In this document: positions 46,930 to 59,800 of the stretch, piece by piece | Numbering within the stretch: position 1 is the stretch's first letter | How the letters are laid out: each line of letters opens with the position of its first letter | Assembly (NCBI GenBank): GCA_030386875.1 | Contig: JASJYW010000026.1 | Span: 9,318,246-9,382,245 of the forward strand | Direction: 5' to 3' | Source: Morinoia aosen | Lineage: Eukaryota > Arthropoda > Malacostraca > Amphipoda > Talitridae | DNA length: 64,000 nt | Made by a program: the position numbers and the translations under genes | Notes under the pieces: generated by a model | Database searches by the model: none | Seen by the model: the letters and a program-made list of their open reading frames with translations, nothing else | Told to the model about the DNA's origin: nothing

Positions 46930-49900
46930 GAGCTAAAATGCGTGTTTTGGGCCATTCCTAGGCCGAATGCGGTGAAAATCACGTCGTTTGCGGTTTCCCG
47001 TGGCGTCATAGGCGGAAAGTGCATATTTAGCCGTTTCCACGGTCGACAGAGCTAAATTGCGTGTTTTGGGCCATTCCTAGGCCGAATGCGGTGAAAATCA
47101 CGTCGTTTGCTGTTTCCCGTGGCGACATAGGCGGAAAGTGCATATTTATCCGTTTCCACGGTCGACAGAGCTAAAATGCGTGTTTTGGGCCATTCCTAGG
47201 CCGAATGCGGTGAAAATCACGTCGTTTGCTGTTTCCCGTGGCGACATAGGCGGAAAGTGCATATGTAGCCGATTCCACGGTCGACAGGGCTAAAATGCGT
47301 GTTTTTTGGCCATTCCTAGGCCGAATGCGGTGAAAATCACGTCGTTTGCTGTTTCCCGTGGCGACATAGGCGGAAAGTGCATATTTAGCCGTTTCCACGG
47401 TCGACAGAGCTAAAATGCGTCTTTTGGGTCATTCCTAGGCCGATTGCGGTAGAAATCACGTCGTTTGCTGATTCCCGTGGCGACATAGGCGGAAAGTGCA
47501 TATTTAGCCGATTCCACGGTCGACAGAGCTAAAATGCGTGTTTTGGGCCATTCCTAGGCCGAATGCGGTGAAAATCACGTCGTTTGCTGTTTCTCGTGGC
47601 GACATAGGCGGAAAGTGCATATATAGCCGTTTCCACGGTCGACAGAGCTAAAATGCGTGTTTTGGGCCATTCCTAGGCCAAATGCGGTGAAATTCACGTC
47701 GTTTGCTGTTTCCCGTTGCGACATAGGCGGAAAGTGCATATTTAGCCGATTCCACGGTCGACAGAGCTAAAATGCGTGTTTTGGGTCATTCCTAGGCCGA
47801 ATGCGGTGAAAATCACGTCGTTTGCTGTTTCCCGTGGCGACATAGGCGGAAAGTGCATATTTAGCCGATTCCACGGTCGACAGAGCTAAAATGCGTGGTT
47901 TAGGTTATTCCTAGGCCGAATGCGGTGAAAATCACGACGTTTGCTGTTTCCCGTGGCGACATAGGCGGAAAGTGCATATTTAGCCGTTTCCACGGCCGAC
48001 AGAGCTAAAATGCGCGTTTTGGGCCATTCCTAGGCCGAATGCTGTGAAAATCACGTCGTTTGCTGTTTCCCGTGGCGACAAAGGCGGAAAGTGCATATTT
48101 AGCCGATTCCATGGTCGACAGAGCTAAAATGCGTGTTTTGGGCCATTCCTAGGCCGAATGCGGTGAAAATCACGTCGTTTGCTGTTTCCCGTGGCGACAT
48201 AGGCGGAAAGTGCATATTTAGCCGATTCCACGGTCGACAGAGCTAAAATGTGTGTTTTGGGCCATTCCTAGGCCGAATGCGGTGAAAATCACGTCGTTTG
48301 CTGTTTCCCGTGGCGACATAGGCGGAAAGTGCATATATAGCCGATTCCACGGTCGACAGAGCTAAAATGCGTGTTTTGGGCCATTCCTAGGCCGAATGCG
48401 GTGAAAATCACGTCGTTTGCTGTTTCCCGTGGCGACATAGGCGGAAAGTGCATATTTAGCCGATTCCACGGTCGACAGAGTTAAAATGCGTGTTTTGGGC
48501 CATTCCTAGGCCAAATGCGGTGAAAATCACGTCGTTTGCTGTTTCCCGTGGCGACATAGGCGGAAAGTGCATATTTAGCTGATTCCACGGTCGACAGAGC
48601 TAAAATGCGTGTTTTGGGCCATTCCTAGGCCGAATAAGGTGAAAATCACGTAGTTTGCTGTTTCCCGTGGCGACATAGGCGGAAAGTGCATATTTAGCCG
48701 ATTCCACGGTCGACAGAGCTAAAATGCGTGTTTTGGGCCATTCCTAGCCCGAATGCGGTGAAAATCACGTCGTTTGCTGTTTCCCGTGGCGACATAAGCG
48801 GAAAGTGCATGTTTAGCCGTTTCCACGGTCGACAGAGCTAAAAATGCGTGTTTTGGGCCATTCCTAGGCCGAATGCGGTGAAAATCACGTCGTTTGCTGT
48901 TTCCCGTGGCGACATAGGCGGAAAGTGCATATTTAGCCGATTCCACGGTCGACAGGGCAAAAATGCGTGTTTTTGGCCAGTCCTAGGCCGAATGCGGTGA
49001 AAATCACGTCGTTTGCTGTTTCCCGTGGCGACATAGGCACAAAGTGCATATTTAGCCGATTCCACGGTCGACAGAGCTAAAATGGCTGTTTTGGGCTATT
49101 CCTAGGCCGAATGCGGTGAAAATCACGTCGTTTGCTGTTTCCCGTGGCGACATAGGCGGAAAGTGCATATATAGCCGATTCCACGGTCGACAGAGCTAAA
49201 ATGCGTGTTTTGGGCCATTCCTAGGCCGAATGCGGTGAAAATTACATCGTTTGCTGTTTCCCGTGGTGACATAGGCGGAAAGTGCATATTTAGCCGTTTC
49301 CACGGTCGACAGAACTAAAATGCGTGTTTTGGGCCATTCCTAGGCCGAATGCGGTGAAAATCACGTCGTTTGGTGTTTCCTCTGGCGACATAGGCGGAAA
49401 GTGCATATTTAGCAGATTCCACGGTCGACAGGGCTAAAATGCGTGTTTGGGCCATTCCTAGGCCGAATGCGGTGAAAATCACATCGTTTGCTGTTTCCCG
49501 TGGCGACATAGGCGAAAAGTGCATATTTAGCCGATTCCACGGTCGACAGAGCTAAAATGTGTGTTTTGGGCCATTCCTAGGCCGAATGCGGTGAAAATCA
49601 CGTCGTTTGCTGTTTCCCGTGGCGACATAAGCGGAAAGTGCATATTTAGCCGTTTCCACGGTCGACAGAGCTAAAAATGCGTGTTTTGGCCCATTCCTAG
49701 GCCGAATGCGGTGAAAATCACGTCGTTTGCTGTTTCCCGTGGCGACATAGGCGGAAAGTGCATATTTAGCCGATTCCACGGTCGACAGAGCTAAAATGTG
49801 TGTTTTGGGCCATTCCTAGGCCGAATTCGGTGAAAATCACGTCGTTTGCTGTTTCATATGGCGACATAGGCCGAAAGTGCATATTTAGCCGATTCCACGG

Positions 49901-52900
49901 TCGACGGGGCAAAAATGCGTGTTTTTTTGCCATTCCTAGGCCGAATGCGGTGAAAATCACGTCGTTTGCTGTTTCCCGTGGCGACATAGGCGGAAAGTGC
50001 ATATTTAGCCGTTTCCACGGTCGACAGAGCTAAAATGCGTGTTTTGGGCCATTCCTAGGCCGAATGCGGTGAAAATCACGTCGTTTGCTGTTCCCCGTGG
50101 CGATATAGGCGGAAAGTGCATATTTAGCCGTTTCCACGGTCGAAAGAGCTAAAATGCGTGTTTTGGGCCATTCCTAGGCCGAATGCGGTGAAAATCACGT
50201 TGTTTGCTGTTTCCCGTGGCGACATAGGCGGAAAGTGCATATTTAGCCGATTCCACGGTCGACAGAGCTAAAATGCGTGTTTTGGGCCATTCCTAGGCTG
50301 AATTCGGTGAAAATCACGTCGTTTGCTGTTTCATATGGCGACATAGGCCGAAAGTGCATATTTAGCCGATTCCACGGTCGACAGAGCTAAAATGCGTGTT
50401 TTAGGCCATTCCTAGGCCGAATGCGGTGAAAATCACGTCGTTTGCTGTTTCCCGTGGCGACATAGGCGGAAAGTCCATATTTAGCCGATTCCATGGTCGA
50501 CAGAGCTAAAATGGCTGTTTTGGGCAATTCCTAGGCCGAATGCGGTGAAAATCACATCGTTTGCTGTTTCCCGTGGTGACATAGGCGGAAAGTGCATATT
50601 TAGCCGTTTCCACGGTCGACAGAACTAAAATGCGTGTTTTGGGCCATTCCTAGGCCGAATGCGGTGAAAATCACGTCGTTTGGTGTTTCCCCTGGCGACA
50701 TAGGCGGAAAGTGCATATTTAGCAGATTCCACGGTCGACAGGGCTAAAATGCGTGTTTTGGGCCATTCCTAGGCCGAATGCGGTGAAAATCACGTCGTTT
50801 GCTGTTTCCCGTGGCGACATAGGCGGAAAGTGCATATTTAGCCGATTCCACGGTCGACAGAGCTAAAATGCGTGTTTTGGGCCATTCCTAGGCCGAATGC
50901 GGTGAAAATCACGTCGTTTGCTGTTTCCCGTGGCGACATAGGCGGAAAGTGCATATTTAGCCGATTCCACGGTCGACAGAGCTAAAATGCGTGTTTTGGG
51001 CCATTCCTAGGCCGAATGCGGTGAAAATCACGTCGTTTGCTGTTTCCCGTGGCGTCATAGGCGGAAAGTGCATATGTAGCCGTTTCCACGGTCGACAGAG
51101 CTAAAATGCGTGTTTTGGGCCATTCCTAGGCTGAATGCGGTGAAAATCACGTCGTTTGCTGTTTCCCGTGGCGACATAGGCGGAAAGTGCATACTTATCC
51201 GTTTCCACGGTCGACAGAGCTAAAATGCGTGTTTTGGGCCATTCCTAGGCCGAATGCGGTGAAAAGCACGTCGTTTGATGTTTCCCGTGGCGACATAGGC
51301 GGAAAGTGCATATGTAGCCGATTCCACGGTCGACAGGGCTAAAATGCGTGTTTTTTGGCCATTCCAAGGGCGAATGCTTTGAAAATCACGTCGTTTGCTG
51401 TTTCCCGTGGCGACATAGGCGGAAAGTGCATATTTAGCCGTTTCCACGGTCGACAGAGCTAAAATGCGTGTTTTGGGCCATTCCTAGGCCGAATGCGGTG
51501 AAAATCACGTCGTTTGGTGTTTCCCGGGGCGACATAGGCAGAAAGTGCATATTTAGCAGATTCCACGGTCGACAGGGCTAAAATGCGTGTTTTTGGGCCA
51601 TTCCTAGGCCGAATGCGGTGAAAATCACGTCGTTTGCTGTTTCCCGTGGCGACATAGGCGGAAAGTGCATATTTAGCCGATTCCACGGTCGACAGAGCTA
51701 AAATGCGTGTTTTAGGCCATTCCTAGGCCGAATGCGGTGAAAATCACGTCGTTTGCTGTTTCCCGTGGCGATATAGGCGGAAAGTGCATATTTAGCCGAT
51801 TCCACGATCGACAGAGCTAAAATGCGTGTCTTGGGGCCATTCCTAGGCCGAATTCGGTGAAAATCACGTCGTTTGCTGTTTCATATGGCGACATAGGCCG
51901 AAAGTGCACATTTATCCGATTCCACGGTCGACAGAGTTAAAATGCGTGTTTTGGGCCATTCCTAGGCTGAATGCGGTGAAAATCACGTCGTTTGCTGTTT
52001 CCCGTGGCGACATAGGCGGAAAGTGCATATTTACCCGATTCCACGGTCGACAGAGCTAAAATGGCTGTTTGGGCTATTCCTAGGCCGAATGCGGTGAAAA
52101 TCACGTCGTTTGCTGTTTCCCGTGGCGACATAGGCGGAAAGTGCATATTTAGCCGATTCCACGGTCGACAGAGCTAAAATGCGTGTTTTGGGCCATTCCT
52201 AGGTCGAATGCGGTGAAAATCACGTCGTTTGCTGTTTCCCGTGGCGACATAGGCGGAAAGTGCATATGTAGCCGATTCCACGGTCGACAGAGCTAAAATG
52301 CGTGTTTTGGGCCATTCCTAGGCCGAATGCGGTGAAAATCACGTCGTTTGCGGTTTCCCGTGGCGTCATAGGCGGAAAGTGCATATTTAGCCGTTTCCAC
52401 GGTCGACAGAGCTAAAATGCGTGTTTTGGGCCATTCCTAGGCCGAATGCGGTGAAAATCACGTCGTTTGCTGTTTCCCGTGGCGACATAGGCGGAGAGTG
52501 CATATTTAGCCGTTTCCACGGTCGACAGAGCTAAAATCGTGTTTTGGGCCATTCCTAGGCCGAATGCGGTGAAAATCACGTCGTTTGCTGTTTCCCGTGG
52601 CGACATTTGCGGAAAGTGCATATTTAGCCGATTTCACGGTCGACAGAGCTAAAATGCGTGTTTTGGGCCATTCCTAGGCCGAATGCGGTGAAAATCTCGT
52701 CGTTTGCTGTTTCCCGTGGCGTCATAGGCGGAAAGTGCATATTTAGCCGATTCCGCGGTCGACAGAGCTAAAATGCGTGTTTTGGGCCATTCCTAGGCCG
52801 AATGCGGTGAAAATCACGTCGTTTGCTGTTTCCCGTATCGACATAGGCGGAAACTGCATATTTAGCCGATTCCACGGTCGACAGAGCTAAAATGCGTGTT

Positions 52901-53879
52901 TTGGGCCATTCCTAGGCCGAATGCGGTGAAAATCACGTCGTTTGCTGTTTCCCGTGGCGACATAGGCGGAAAGTGCATATTTAGCCTATTCCACGGTCGA
53001 CAGAGCTAAACTGCTAGTTTTGGGCCATTTCTAGGCCGAATGCGGTGAATATCACGTCGTTTGCTGTTTCCCGCGGCGACATAGGCGGAAAGTGCATATT
53101 TAGCCGATTCCACGGTCGACAGAGCTAAAATGCGTGTTTTGGGCCATTCCTAGGCCGAATGCGGTGAAAATCACGTCGTTTGCTGTTTCCCGTGGCGACA
53201 TAGGCGGAAAGTGCATATTTAGCCGATTCCACGGTCGACAGAGCTAAAATACGTGTTTTGGGCCATTCCTAGGCCGAATGCGGTGAAAATCACGTCGTTT
53301 GCTGTTTCCCGTGGCGACATAGGCCGAAAGTGCATATTTAGCCGATTCCACGGTCGACGGAGCTAAAATGCGTGTTTTGGGCCATTCCTAGGTCGAATGC
53401 GGTGAAAATCACGTCGTTTGCTGTTTCCCGTGGCGACATAGGCGGAAAGTGCATATTTAGCCGATTCCCCGGTCGACAGAGCTAAAATGCGTGTTTTGGG
53501 CCATTCCTAGGCCGAATGCGATGAAAATCACGTCGTTCGCTGTTTCCCGTGGCGACACAGGCGGAAAGTGCATATTTAGCCGATTCCACGGTCGACAGAG
53601 CTAAAATGCGTGTTTTGGGCCATTCCTAGGCCGAATGCGGTGAAAATCACGTCGTTTGCTGTTTCCCGTGGCGACATAGGCGGAAACTGCATATTTAGCC
53701 GATTCCACGGTCGACAGAGCTAAAATGCGTGTTTTGGGCCATTCCTAGGCCGAATGCGGTGAAAATCACGTCGTTTGCTGTTTCTCGTGGCGACATAGGC
53801 GGAAAGTGCATATTTAGCCGATTCCACTGTCGACAGAGCTAAAATGCGTGTTTTGGGCCATTCCTATGCCGAATGCGGT
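46930..53879. repeat. 119-bp satellite array, right block
   Basis: About 58 monomers. Markers at 48719-50391 (extra-A monomer, GGCACAAAG, CATATGG, GGCTGAATTCGG) repeat the order seen near 20.2-23.2 kb and 35.1-37.2 kb. Monomers after about 52700 are closer to the consensus and lack most markers. The block ends in GAATGCGGT at the 5' LTR of element 2. Confidence 0.97.
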
Positions 53880-54200
53880 TGTGCGGCCGCCTCCTATATA
53901 AATAGAGTCGGTGAGAGATATCGTCGTTCATTGTCGGCCAGCTGTCGTGGTGATCACATTAGACAGAGCCATCACTGGCCAGTAGCAGATGCGTTACCAT
54001 CGCAGAGCACTTGTACAAGATCACAGATGCGTTGTAGAAGACTTGTACCAGCAACTATCGTCCGACCTCACTGTTTCTTGAAGACTACCAAGCCTGTATC
54101 TACTCTGAAGTACCAATAAATTATAAACCACGTTGCGGCTCGTCACTCTCGAACCCCATTCGCGTTTGTTTGCGGCCTGTTAGAAAAAAGGGCCGGAACA
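53880..54200 (+). repeat. 5' LTR of element 2
   Basis: Starts TGTGCGGCCGCC and ends GGAACA. It contains TATATAAATA at 53895-53904, an initiator-like TTCATTG about 25-30 bp downstream, and AATAAA at 54115-54120. This LTR would drive transcription of the element. Confidence 0.96.
53895..53935 (+). promoter_or_regulatory. LTR core promoter
   Basis: TATATAAATA followed by TCGTCGTTCATTG at about +28, a TATA plus initiator arrangement as in many insect LTR elements. The exact start site is inferred. Confidence 0.65.
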
Positions 54201-54222
54201 TTTTGGTGACCCATGTATGGGG
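54201..54222 (+). other. primer binding site of element 2
   Basis: TTTTGGTGACCCATGTATGG lies directly after the LTR; the TGG at 54204 would pair with a tRNA CCA end. The priming tRNA is not identified. The element 1 sequence TTTGGTGGCACAGCATG is similar but differs inside. Confidence 0.65.
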
Positions 54223-55293
54223 ATACCACATCAAGAAGCCACATTAAAGATTGCCACATTGCTCCATTGAAGAAGAAGACATCAAGAATTGATCTTCAGT
54301 TCTGCTGATCCGTGATTTTAAGTGAAGTGTGAAGAGTGTCAGCCTGTGGAGTAACGTCGCGCAGTTATCACATTACTTCAGAGCATCGAGAAAAGGAAGA
54401 AAGACGTCAGCGCAGAAAATCGAAGTTCTTCAAGAAACACTTCGAGAAAGAAAGGAGAGAAAAATAATCGAAAATTTGCACGCTACGCAGTTTTCACCAG
54501 TCTACCAGTCTACTCATCGCTACTCAAAGAAGAAGAAGTGAGGGCCCACATCTACGATCTACCCATCTCCCCATCGTCGTCTGCAACGAGAAGAGATCGA
54601 CGGGATCTACGAGAAGATCAGCGAGATCTGCACATCGCCAAATATTAAGCTGAGTATACGCCGATAATGTTGCCTGCTAATTAAATAAGCATGAGCGCAA
54701 ATTAATGATCATTCTAAAATTAATGAGTAGGAGTTAAGCAGTAAGTAGTAAGTAGTAAGCAGTAGCACTAGGCAGCAAGCAGTAGGCATTGCAGCACGCT
54801 GTTCCCTGGGAGTGCGGGGGCAAGTTGATTCCCGGAAGGAGCGCAGAGCGAGCGGTGTAGGCAGGCATTGCGAAAGCGCAGTGAGCAAGATTCCCTGTAG
54901 TGAGAGAGCGAGCGTCTTCGCGGAAACGCTGTGCGGAGAGGTGGTCAATTGTTCTCCATAACAATTAAAGGAAGTTGTTGCTATTGTTCAAGAGCCATTG
55001 TGCTCTGGCATATAAGAGTGGGCTGAGCAGCCTGCCGCTGAGAGTGACGGTCACGCAATAGTCAGTGATGGTAGCAGAATAACAGTAACAGTCAAACATC
55101 TCGACTAGGTCTTTTGTGATGCTGTTATAGCCTGTTTTAAGTCCACTAAAATTGTGAGTATCATTTTATTGTGTGTATACTATTTTCTTTAAATGTGTGT
55201 AGAATATTATCAATTGCATGTAGAAAATTTACTGTGTGGAAAACATATTTTTCTTAAAAAGTAATCGAAGGTCTAAGAATATTGTGATTATTT
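54223..55293 (+). other. leader of element 2, with internal TATA element
   Basis: About 1.07 kb non-coding. It contains AGTAAGTAGTAAG short repeats near 54740. A TATAAGAG element lies at 55011, followed by GTCTTTTGTG at 55109-55118, the same pair as in element 1. A GTGAGT donor-like site lies at 55154. This region probably also contains the RNA packaging signal, which cannot be seen directly. Confidence 0.6.
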
Positions 55294-56757
55294 ATGTCGG
55301 ATAGTGATTCTGACGAATACGAGTACATAAGAACTTTCCCGTGTGTGACTAGATTTGGTAGGATATCCGTACCCATTTTTCAAGCGAAGTTGAATTCCGT
55401 ACCAGTCACGATGACGACCACTACCCCTGTCACCCCTGTAACTAGTACAGTGATTACCACAGTTGTCCCCGTAACTAGCTCAGTTACCAGTGTAACGACT
55501 TCTGTTGTCGGTCCGATACCTAGTGTAGTAATTGCCGGACAGGATCTTCCCCAATACCGTGGTAGAAGGCGTCGTTTCGACCCTGACTTCATAGAAAACA
55601 AATCACTCGAAACGCATATAAAAAATGTGAGAGCATACTTCAACATGTTATCCGACACCTCAGAGGAGGCGAAACTAAATCTATTGTTGCGAACTGCCGA
55701 CAAGCGTGTCGGCGACTTCAACGCCGTGGTAGCCTCCATAATTAGTGAAGGGTACGAATTAACTTTTGAAGAAGTCGTGCACCTGTTGGAGAACATTTAC
55801 GTATCAAAAGGAGAGAGATCTTTGCACGCAGTTGCGTGTGATCTGAATAACGTACGCCTAAAACGTAACGATGCCTTAGCGAGTCAATTTGTTGAAATTT
55901 TATCCAAAATCCGTAAGCTAACCCACAGAATCATGACCAGCCCTGAGTGTTCGAACAGAGCCCACCCGTATGTAGTAAACTGTCCCGATCCTGTTGCCCT
56001 CGATAAATATGTCGAGAGTACTTTAATTGTTGCGTTAGCTATGGCCATCATTAATCCTCTAGTGACGGAAGATTTCTCAAAAAGACTATTCAATAAACCA
56101 TTCAAATCGTCGGAAGAGCTCCTTCAGAGAATCGTAGCTGTAATTAGGAATTTTCCCGAAGACAAACAAATCTTAGCAAATCGATCTGAGAGGTCTGTGG
56201 AAACCTATTGTGCTGAGGATGATGACATTTCACCCGAATCAAATTTTGATGCAGCCTATGATGAGGCCGAAGTGCACCATACCATGACAAGAGGCAGATT
56301 TCAAAGTAGAAGTAGGACGCGTAGACCCTACTGGAGACCCAATTTCCCAAGACCAACTTACCGTGCTAGACCTCATGTAAAATCTTTTGTTGATCGTGAA
56401 TTAGGAACTCTAGAAGTTCAGGCATTGGAAACAGCCACCGAAGCTAGGCGTTGCTCGTATTGCAACAGAAGTGCGTGCGTGTGCCAACGACAAGGTGCGT
56501 CGGTAGAGAAACCGACTGATTGGTACAAACCAAGTTTAGGGCATACGGCCACCGAGCAGTCGCGGAGTAGCGGGGCTTGTTTCCGTTGTAATAAGTTAGG
56601 ACACTACGCAAGAGATTGTCGGTTCGGAAGAGAGTATTTCACCAGACCAGGAAGGCCTGATCGTGTCCGTGCGCGAGGACAGTATAAAACTCGAGTACCA
56701 GAAAAAAGCCAGGTAGAAACTTACCAAACCAACAGTAGCGATAATTTTTTAACGTAA
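55294..56757 (+). CDS. Gag protein of element 2
   Basis: A 487-residue ORF starting at an ATG. The N-terminus is acidic, then comes a long Thr/Val/Pro-rich stretch (about residues 45-85), then a capsid-like helical region (from GRRRRFDPDF near residue 91 to about 290) with VSKGERSLHA and ACDLN motifs shared with element 1. The C-terminal region is basic, with a degenerate Cys cluster and one canonical zinc knuckle C429-x2-C432-x4-H437-x4-C442. The last codons overlap a T TTT TTA slippery heptamer. It encodes the particle and RNA-binding protein. No breaks are visible. Confidence 0.93.
   Translation: MSDSDSDEYEYIRTFPCVTRFGRISVPIFQAKLNSVPVTMTTTTPVTPVTSTVITTVVPVTSSVTSVTTSVVGPIPSVVIAGQDLPQYRGRRRRFDPDFIENKSLETHIKNVRAYFNMLSDTSEEAKLNLLLRTADKRVGDFNAVVASIISEGYELTFEEVVHLLENIYVSKGERSLHAVACDLNNVRLKRNDALASQFVEILSKIRKLTHRIMTSPECSNRAHPYVVNCPDPVALDKYVESTLIVALAMAIINPLVTEDFSKRLFNKPFKSSEELLQRIVAVIRNFPEDKQILANRSERSVETYCAEDDDISPESNFDAAYDEAEVHHTMTRGRFQSRSRTRRPYWRPNFPRPTYRARPHVKSFVDRELGTLEVQALETATEARRCSYCNRSACVCQRQGASVEKPTDWYKPSLGHTATEQSRSSGACFRCNKLGHYARDCRFGREYFTRPGRPDRVRARGQYKTRVPEKSQVETYQTNSSDNFLT
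56745..56751 (+). other. -1 ribosomal frameshift site, gag/pol of element 2
   Basis: T TTT TTA in the gag frame, two codons before the gag TAA. A -1 shift enters the pol frame, which is open from 56745 through the whole of pol. The heptamer is the same as in HIV-1. A GTAAG donor-like motif overlaps the gag stop at 56754-56758. Confidence 0.82.
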
Positions 56758-56846
56758 GCAGTGGAGAAGATTTCATTGCCGATAGAGGTAACGTCGATGA
56801 TAAAACGGAAACTAAAATAACTATAACTAATTGTGACTCTACGACA

Positions 56847-59800
56847 GTGATGCCCGATGAACCCGAGGAGAATGCTGGCGTTGAAGGTTCCCTCGTTAAA
56901 AATGTTGAGAGAGTTGACCCAATGATCAAATGTAAAAATCGATATGAATTGCTGGGAGAAGTAGATTTAAGCGATGACTTAAAAGCTCATAGCACTGATA
57001 GTGTTGAAAGCCACATTACGGCGAACGTTTGTAAATACGAAGAAAATGAAGAGGTAGAAATAACAGGCCAGAATGAATTATTTGTAATACGAAAAAGTCA
57101 AAAACCAATGATTGTACTGAGAAAAGATGCAGACCTGTGGAATGCATTGATTGATTCAGGTTCAGAGAAGTGCCTAATAAGCTACCACAGAATTAATGAA
57201 ATAAGTAATGAAGTGAAGCCAAGTTCTCTGACTATAAAAGGCGTTAATGCTAAAAGTAATGTCGAAGGAGAGGTAGAGCTTGTCCTAAAGTTAAAAAACG
57301 GAGTAAGTTTAAAGACAAATGCTCTAATAATTAAAGACGGTATTTACAATTATGACGTCATTATTGGACGTGATTTATTAGACAAGAATGCCGTTGTAGA
57401 CTTAAAACAGAGATGTTTAATTATCAAAGAAGAGAGAATTCCATTTGCAGAGGTAAAAAGACGAAAAAAGAGAAAGACAGAATGTCTGAAGTATTTAATA
57501 GAGAATAATGAGTGTCTGATGGCAGACACGATTACGTCCAGAGCTAAGAAAAAAGTCCTAAATAAGCTAAGAGAGAAGAGAACGTGCATTGCTGAGAAAG
57601 CAAGTGAGGAAGTAAAAAGGGATGGTAAGAGAGAAAACCAGCCTGTTCGAGGCGTAGTTGCAGTTACCAGTTCCCACAAGCCGTTAAGAGTTCATACTCG
57701 ACACGTAGAAATCGCTCCCAATGTAATTTTGAAACATGTTGGACATGTTGGAAAGTGTAAAAATGGAGAATATATAATAAAGAAGGCAACTTTAAAAGAA
57801 GGCGTTTGTGTCGCCGAAGCAATTGTGAGAATTAACAATAGGAGAAAGATTCCGTTGTTATTAATTAATAGCTCCGACAGAGCGATTGTCTTACCGGAGA
57901 ACGCAATTATAAGTACTTTAGAAAAAGTAGAAAGGGATCAAGTTGAGTCCGAAGTTCACTTGTCAGATATACAAGGAGAACTAAAAAGGGGAATGAGTAC
58001 CTTTGTGCAGGCAGCTGGTGTTGTTCAGAACAGTCATTTAGATGTCGATAATAAAGACACTAATAGTCAATCTGTCGGGATCACAAGAGTTGTCGACAAA
58101 GAGTACGTTTCTGATTCCAAAGAAATAGCCCGTGGTCGGCGGAATTTAAATGATGATGATATCAAGTGTAACGATGATGAAATGAAGCCTAAATTGTTGA
58201 GTCTATTAAACGAATTCAGAGATGTTATCACTATAGACAATGAATCGATCTCTGCTGCTGCGATTAAACCATACAAAATACGTTTGAAACCTAACGTGGA
58301 TGTTGTAAATGTCCCTCCCTATCGTATTGCCCACCGTTACATGGAAGATTTGAAGGTCGTTAACGAAAAAATGTTAGACGATGGAATCATAAGACCATCG
58401 ATTTCAGCTTACAATTCACCTATCATTGTAGTACATAAGAAAGATGGAACTATACGTCCGGTAGTAGATTTTCGCAAGGTAAATGAGGTAATTCATGAAG
58501 AATCCTTTCCGCTGCCTCGCGTAGATGAGCTTCTTTATAGTTTAAATGGTCAAAAGTATTTCTCGAAATTAGATCTTAGGTCAGGATACCATAATATTAC
58601 ACTGACCGATGAGAGTAAAGAAATAACCGCATTTACAGTTGGTAGTCGGAAGTATGAGTTCAATAGATTACCTTTCGGTTTAAAAACTTCACCTGCGTAT
58701 TTCCAATCCGTAATGACGCAAACGCTATCGCCTGTTCTAGGAAAACTATCTTTCGTTTTTATGGACGACGTGCTAATCTACTCGAAAGAAAAGGCACAGC
58801 ATCTTGCAGATATAAAAGTTGTACTTGAACTATTAAGAAACGCTAGATTGTCAATAAAGACGGAAAAATGTGCTTTTTACGAGAAAGAAATTGAATATCT
58901 AGGACATTCCATTAGTGGAATGGGAACTCGAAGCACTGGTACTGACAAAGTAAAGAATTTAGAAATTCCTAAAAACACAAAACAACTACAATCATTTCTA
59001 GGACTAGTAAATTTCTTTCGTAGATACATAAAAAATTTTGCGAGTATCGCAAGCCCGCTCTATAACCTGCTAAGGAAAAATGTTGATTTCAATTGGTCAA
59101 AGGACTGTCAGAATGCTTTTGAAAAATTAAAGGATGAACTATGTAACAACACAACCTTGAGTCACCCAAACTTCGATCAAAAATTTCATCTATTTTGTGA
59201 TGCATCAAATGTTGGCATAGGAGCTGTTTTACTCCAGTCATCTACTGATAAAGTTCGAAACATGAGACCGGTCGCATTTTTTTCTAAAACATTGAATTCC
59301 ACCCAACGACGGTACTCAACTACTAAAAAGGAAATGTACGCCATAGTTGAAGCTTTAAAACATTTCAAATATCTTGTTTTGGGCTATGATTTGGTCATAT
59401 ATACCGATCACAAGCCGTTAGTCCCTTTATTTTCAAAGAAATTGCCCGAAGATAACACGCTCGCTAGATGGAGTATTTATGTGCAAGCCTTTGATGCCAA
59501 ATTAAAGTATTTTTCTGGCAAAGCGAATAGTGCCGCCGATGCATTAAGTAGATTAAATCATGATCAAAATCCTTTAACAGAAAAAGAACTATTAGCATCT
59601 TCTGATTTAACCCCAGAGGTAGAGACTTTGCCCGTTGTAACAAGGTTGCAAGCCGCTGCTGCGAGTAACAAATGTAACAAGCCTGTGACTGAGGGAGAGT
59701 TCGAGGAAACAATCCCAGGAAATGATGACGGAAGAAACAACAACAGTACTGCCGAGAGCCCCAGACGTGAACCCAGTGACTTTAATAGCAGACAGACAAC

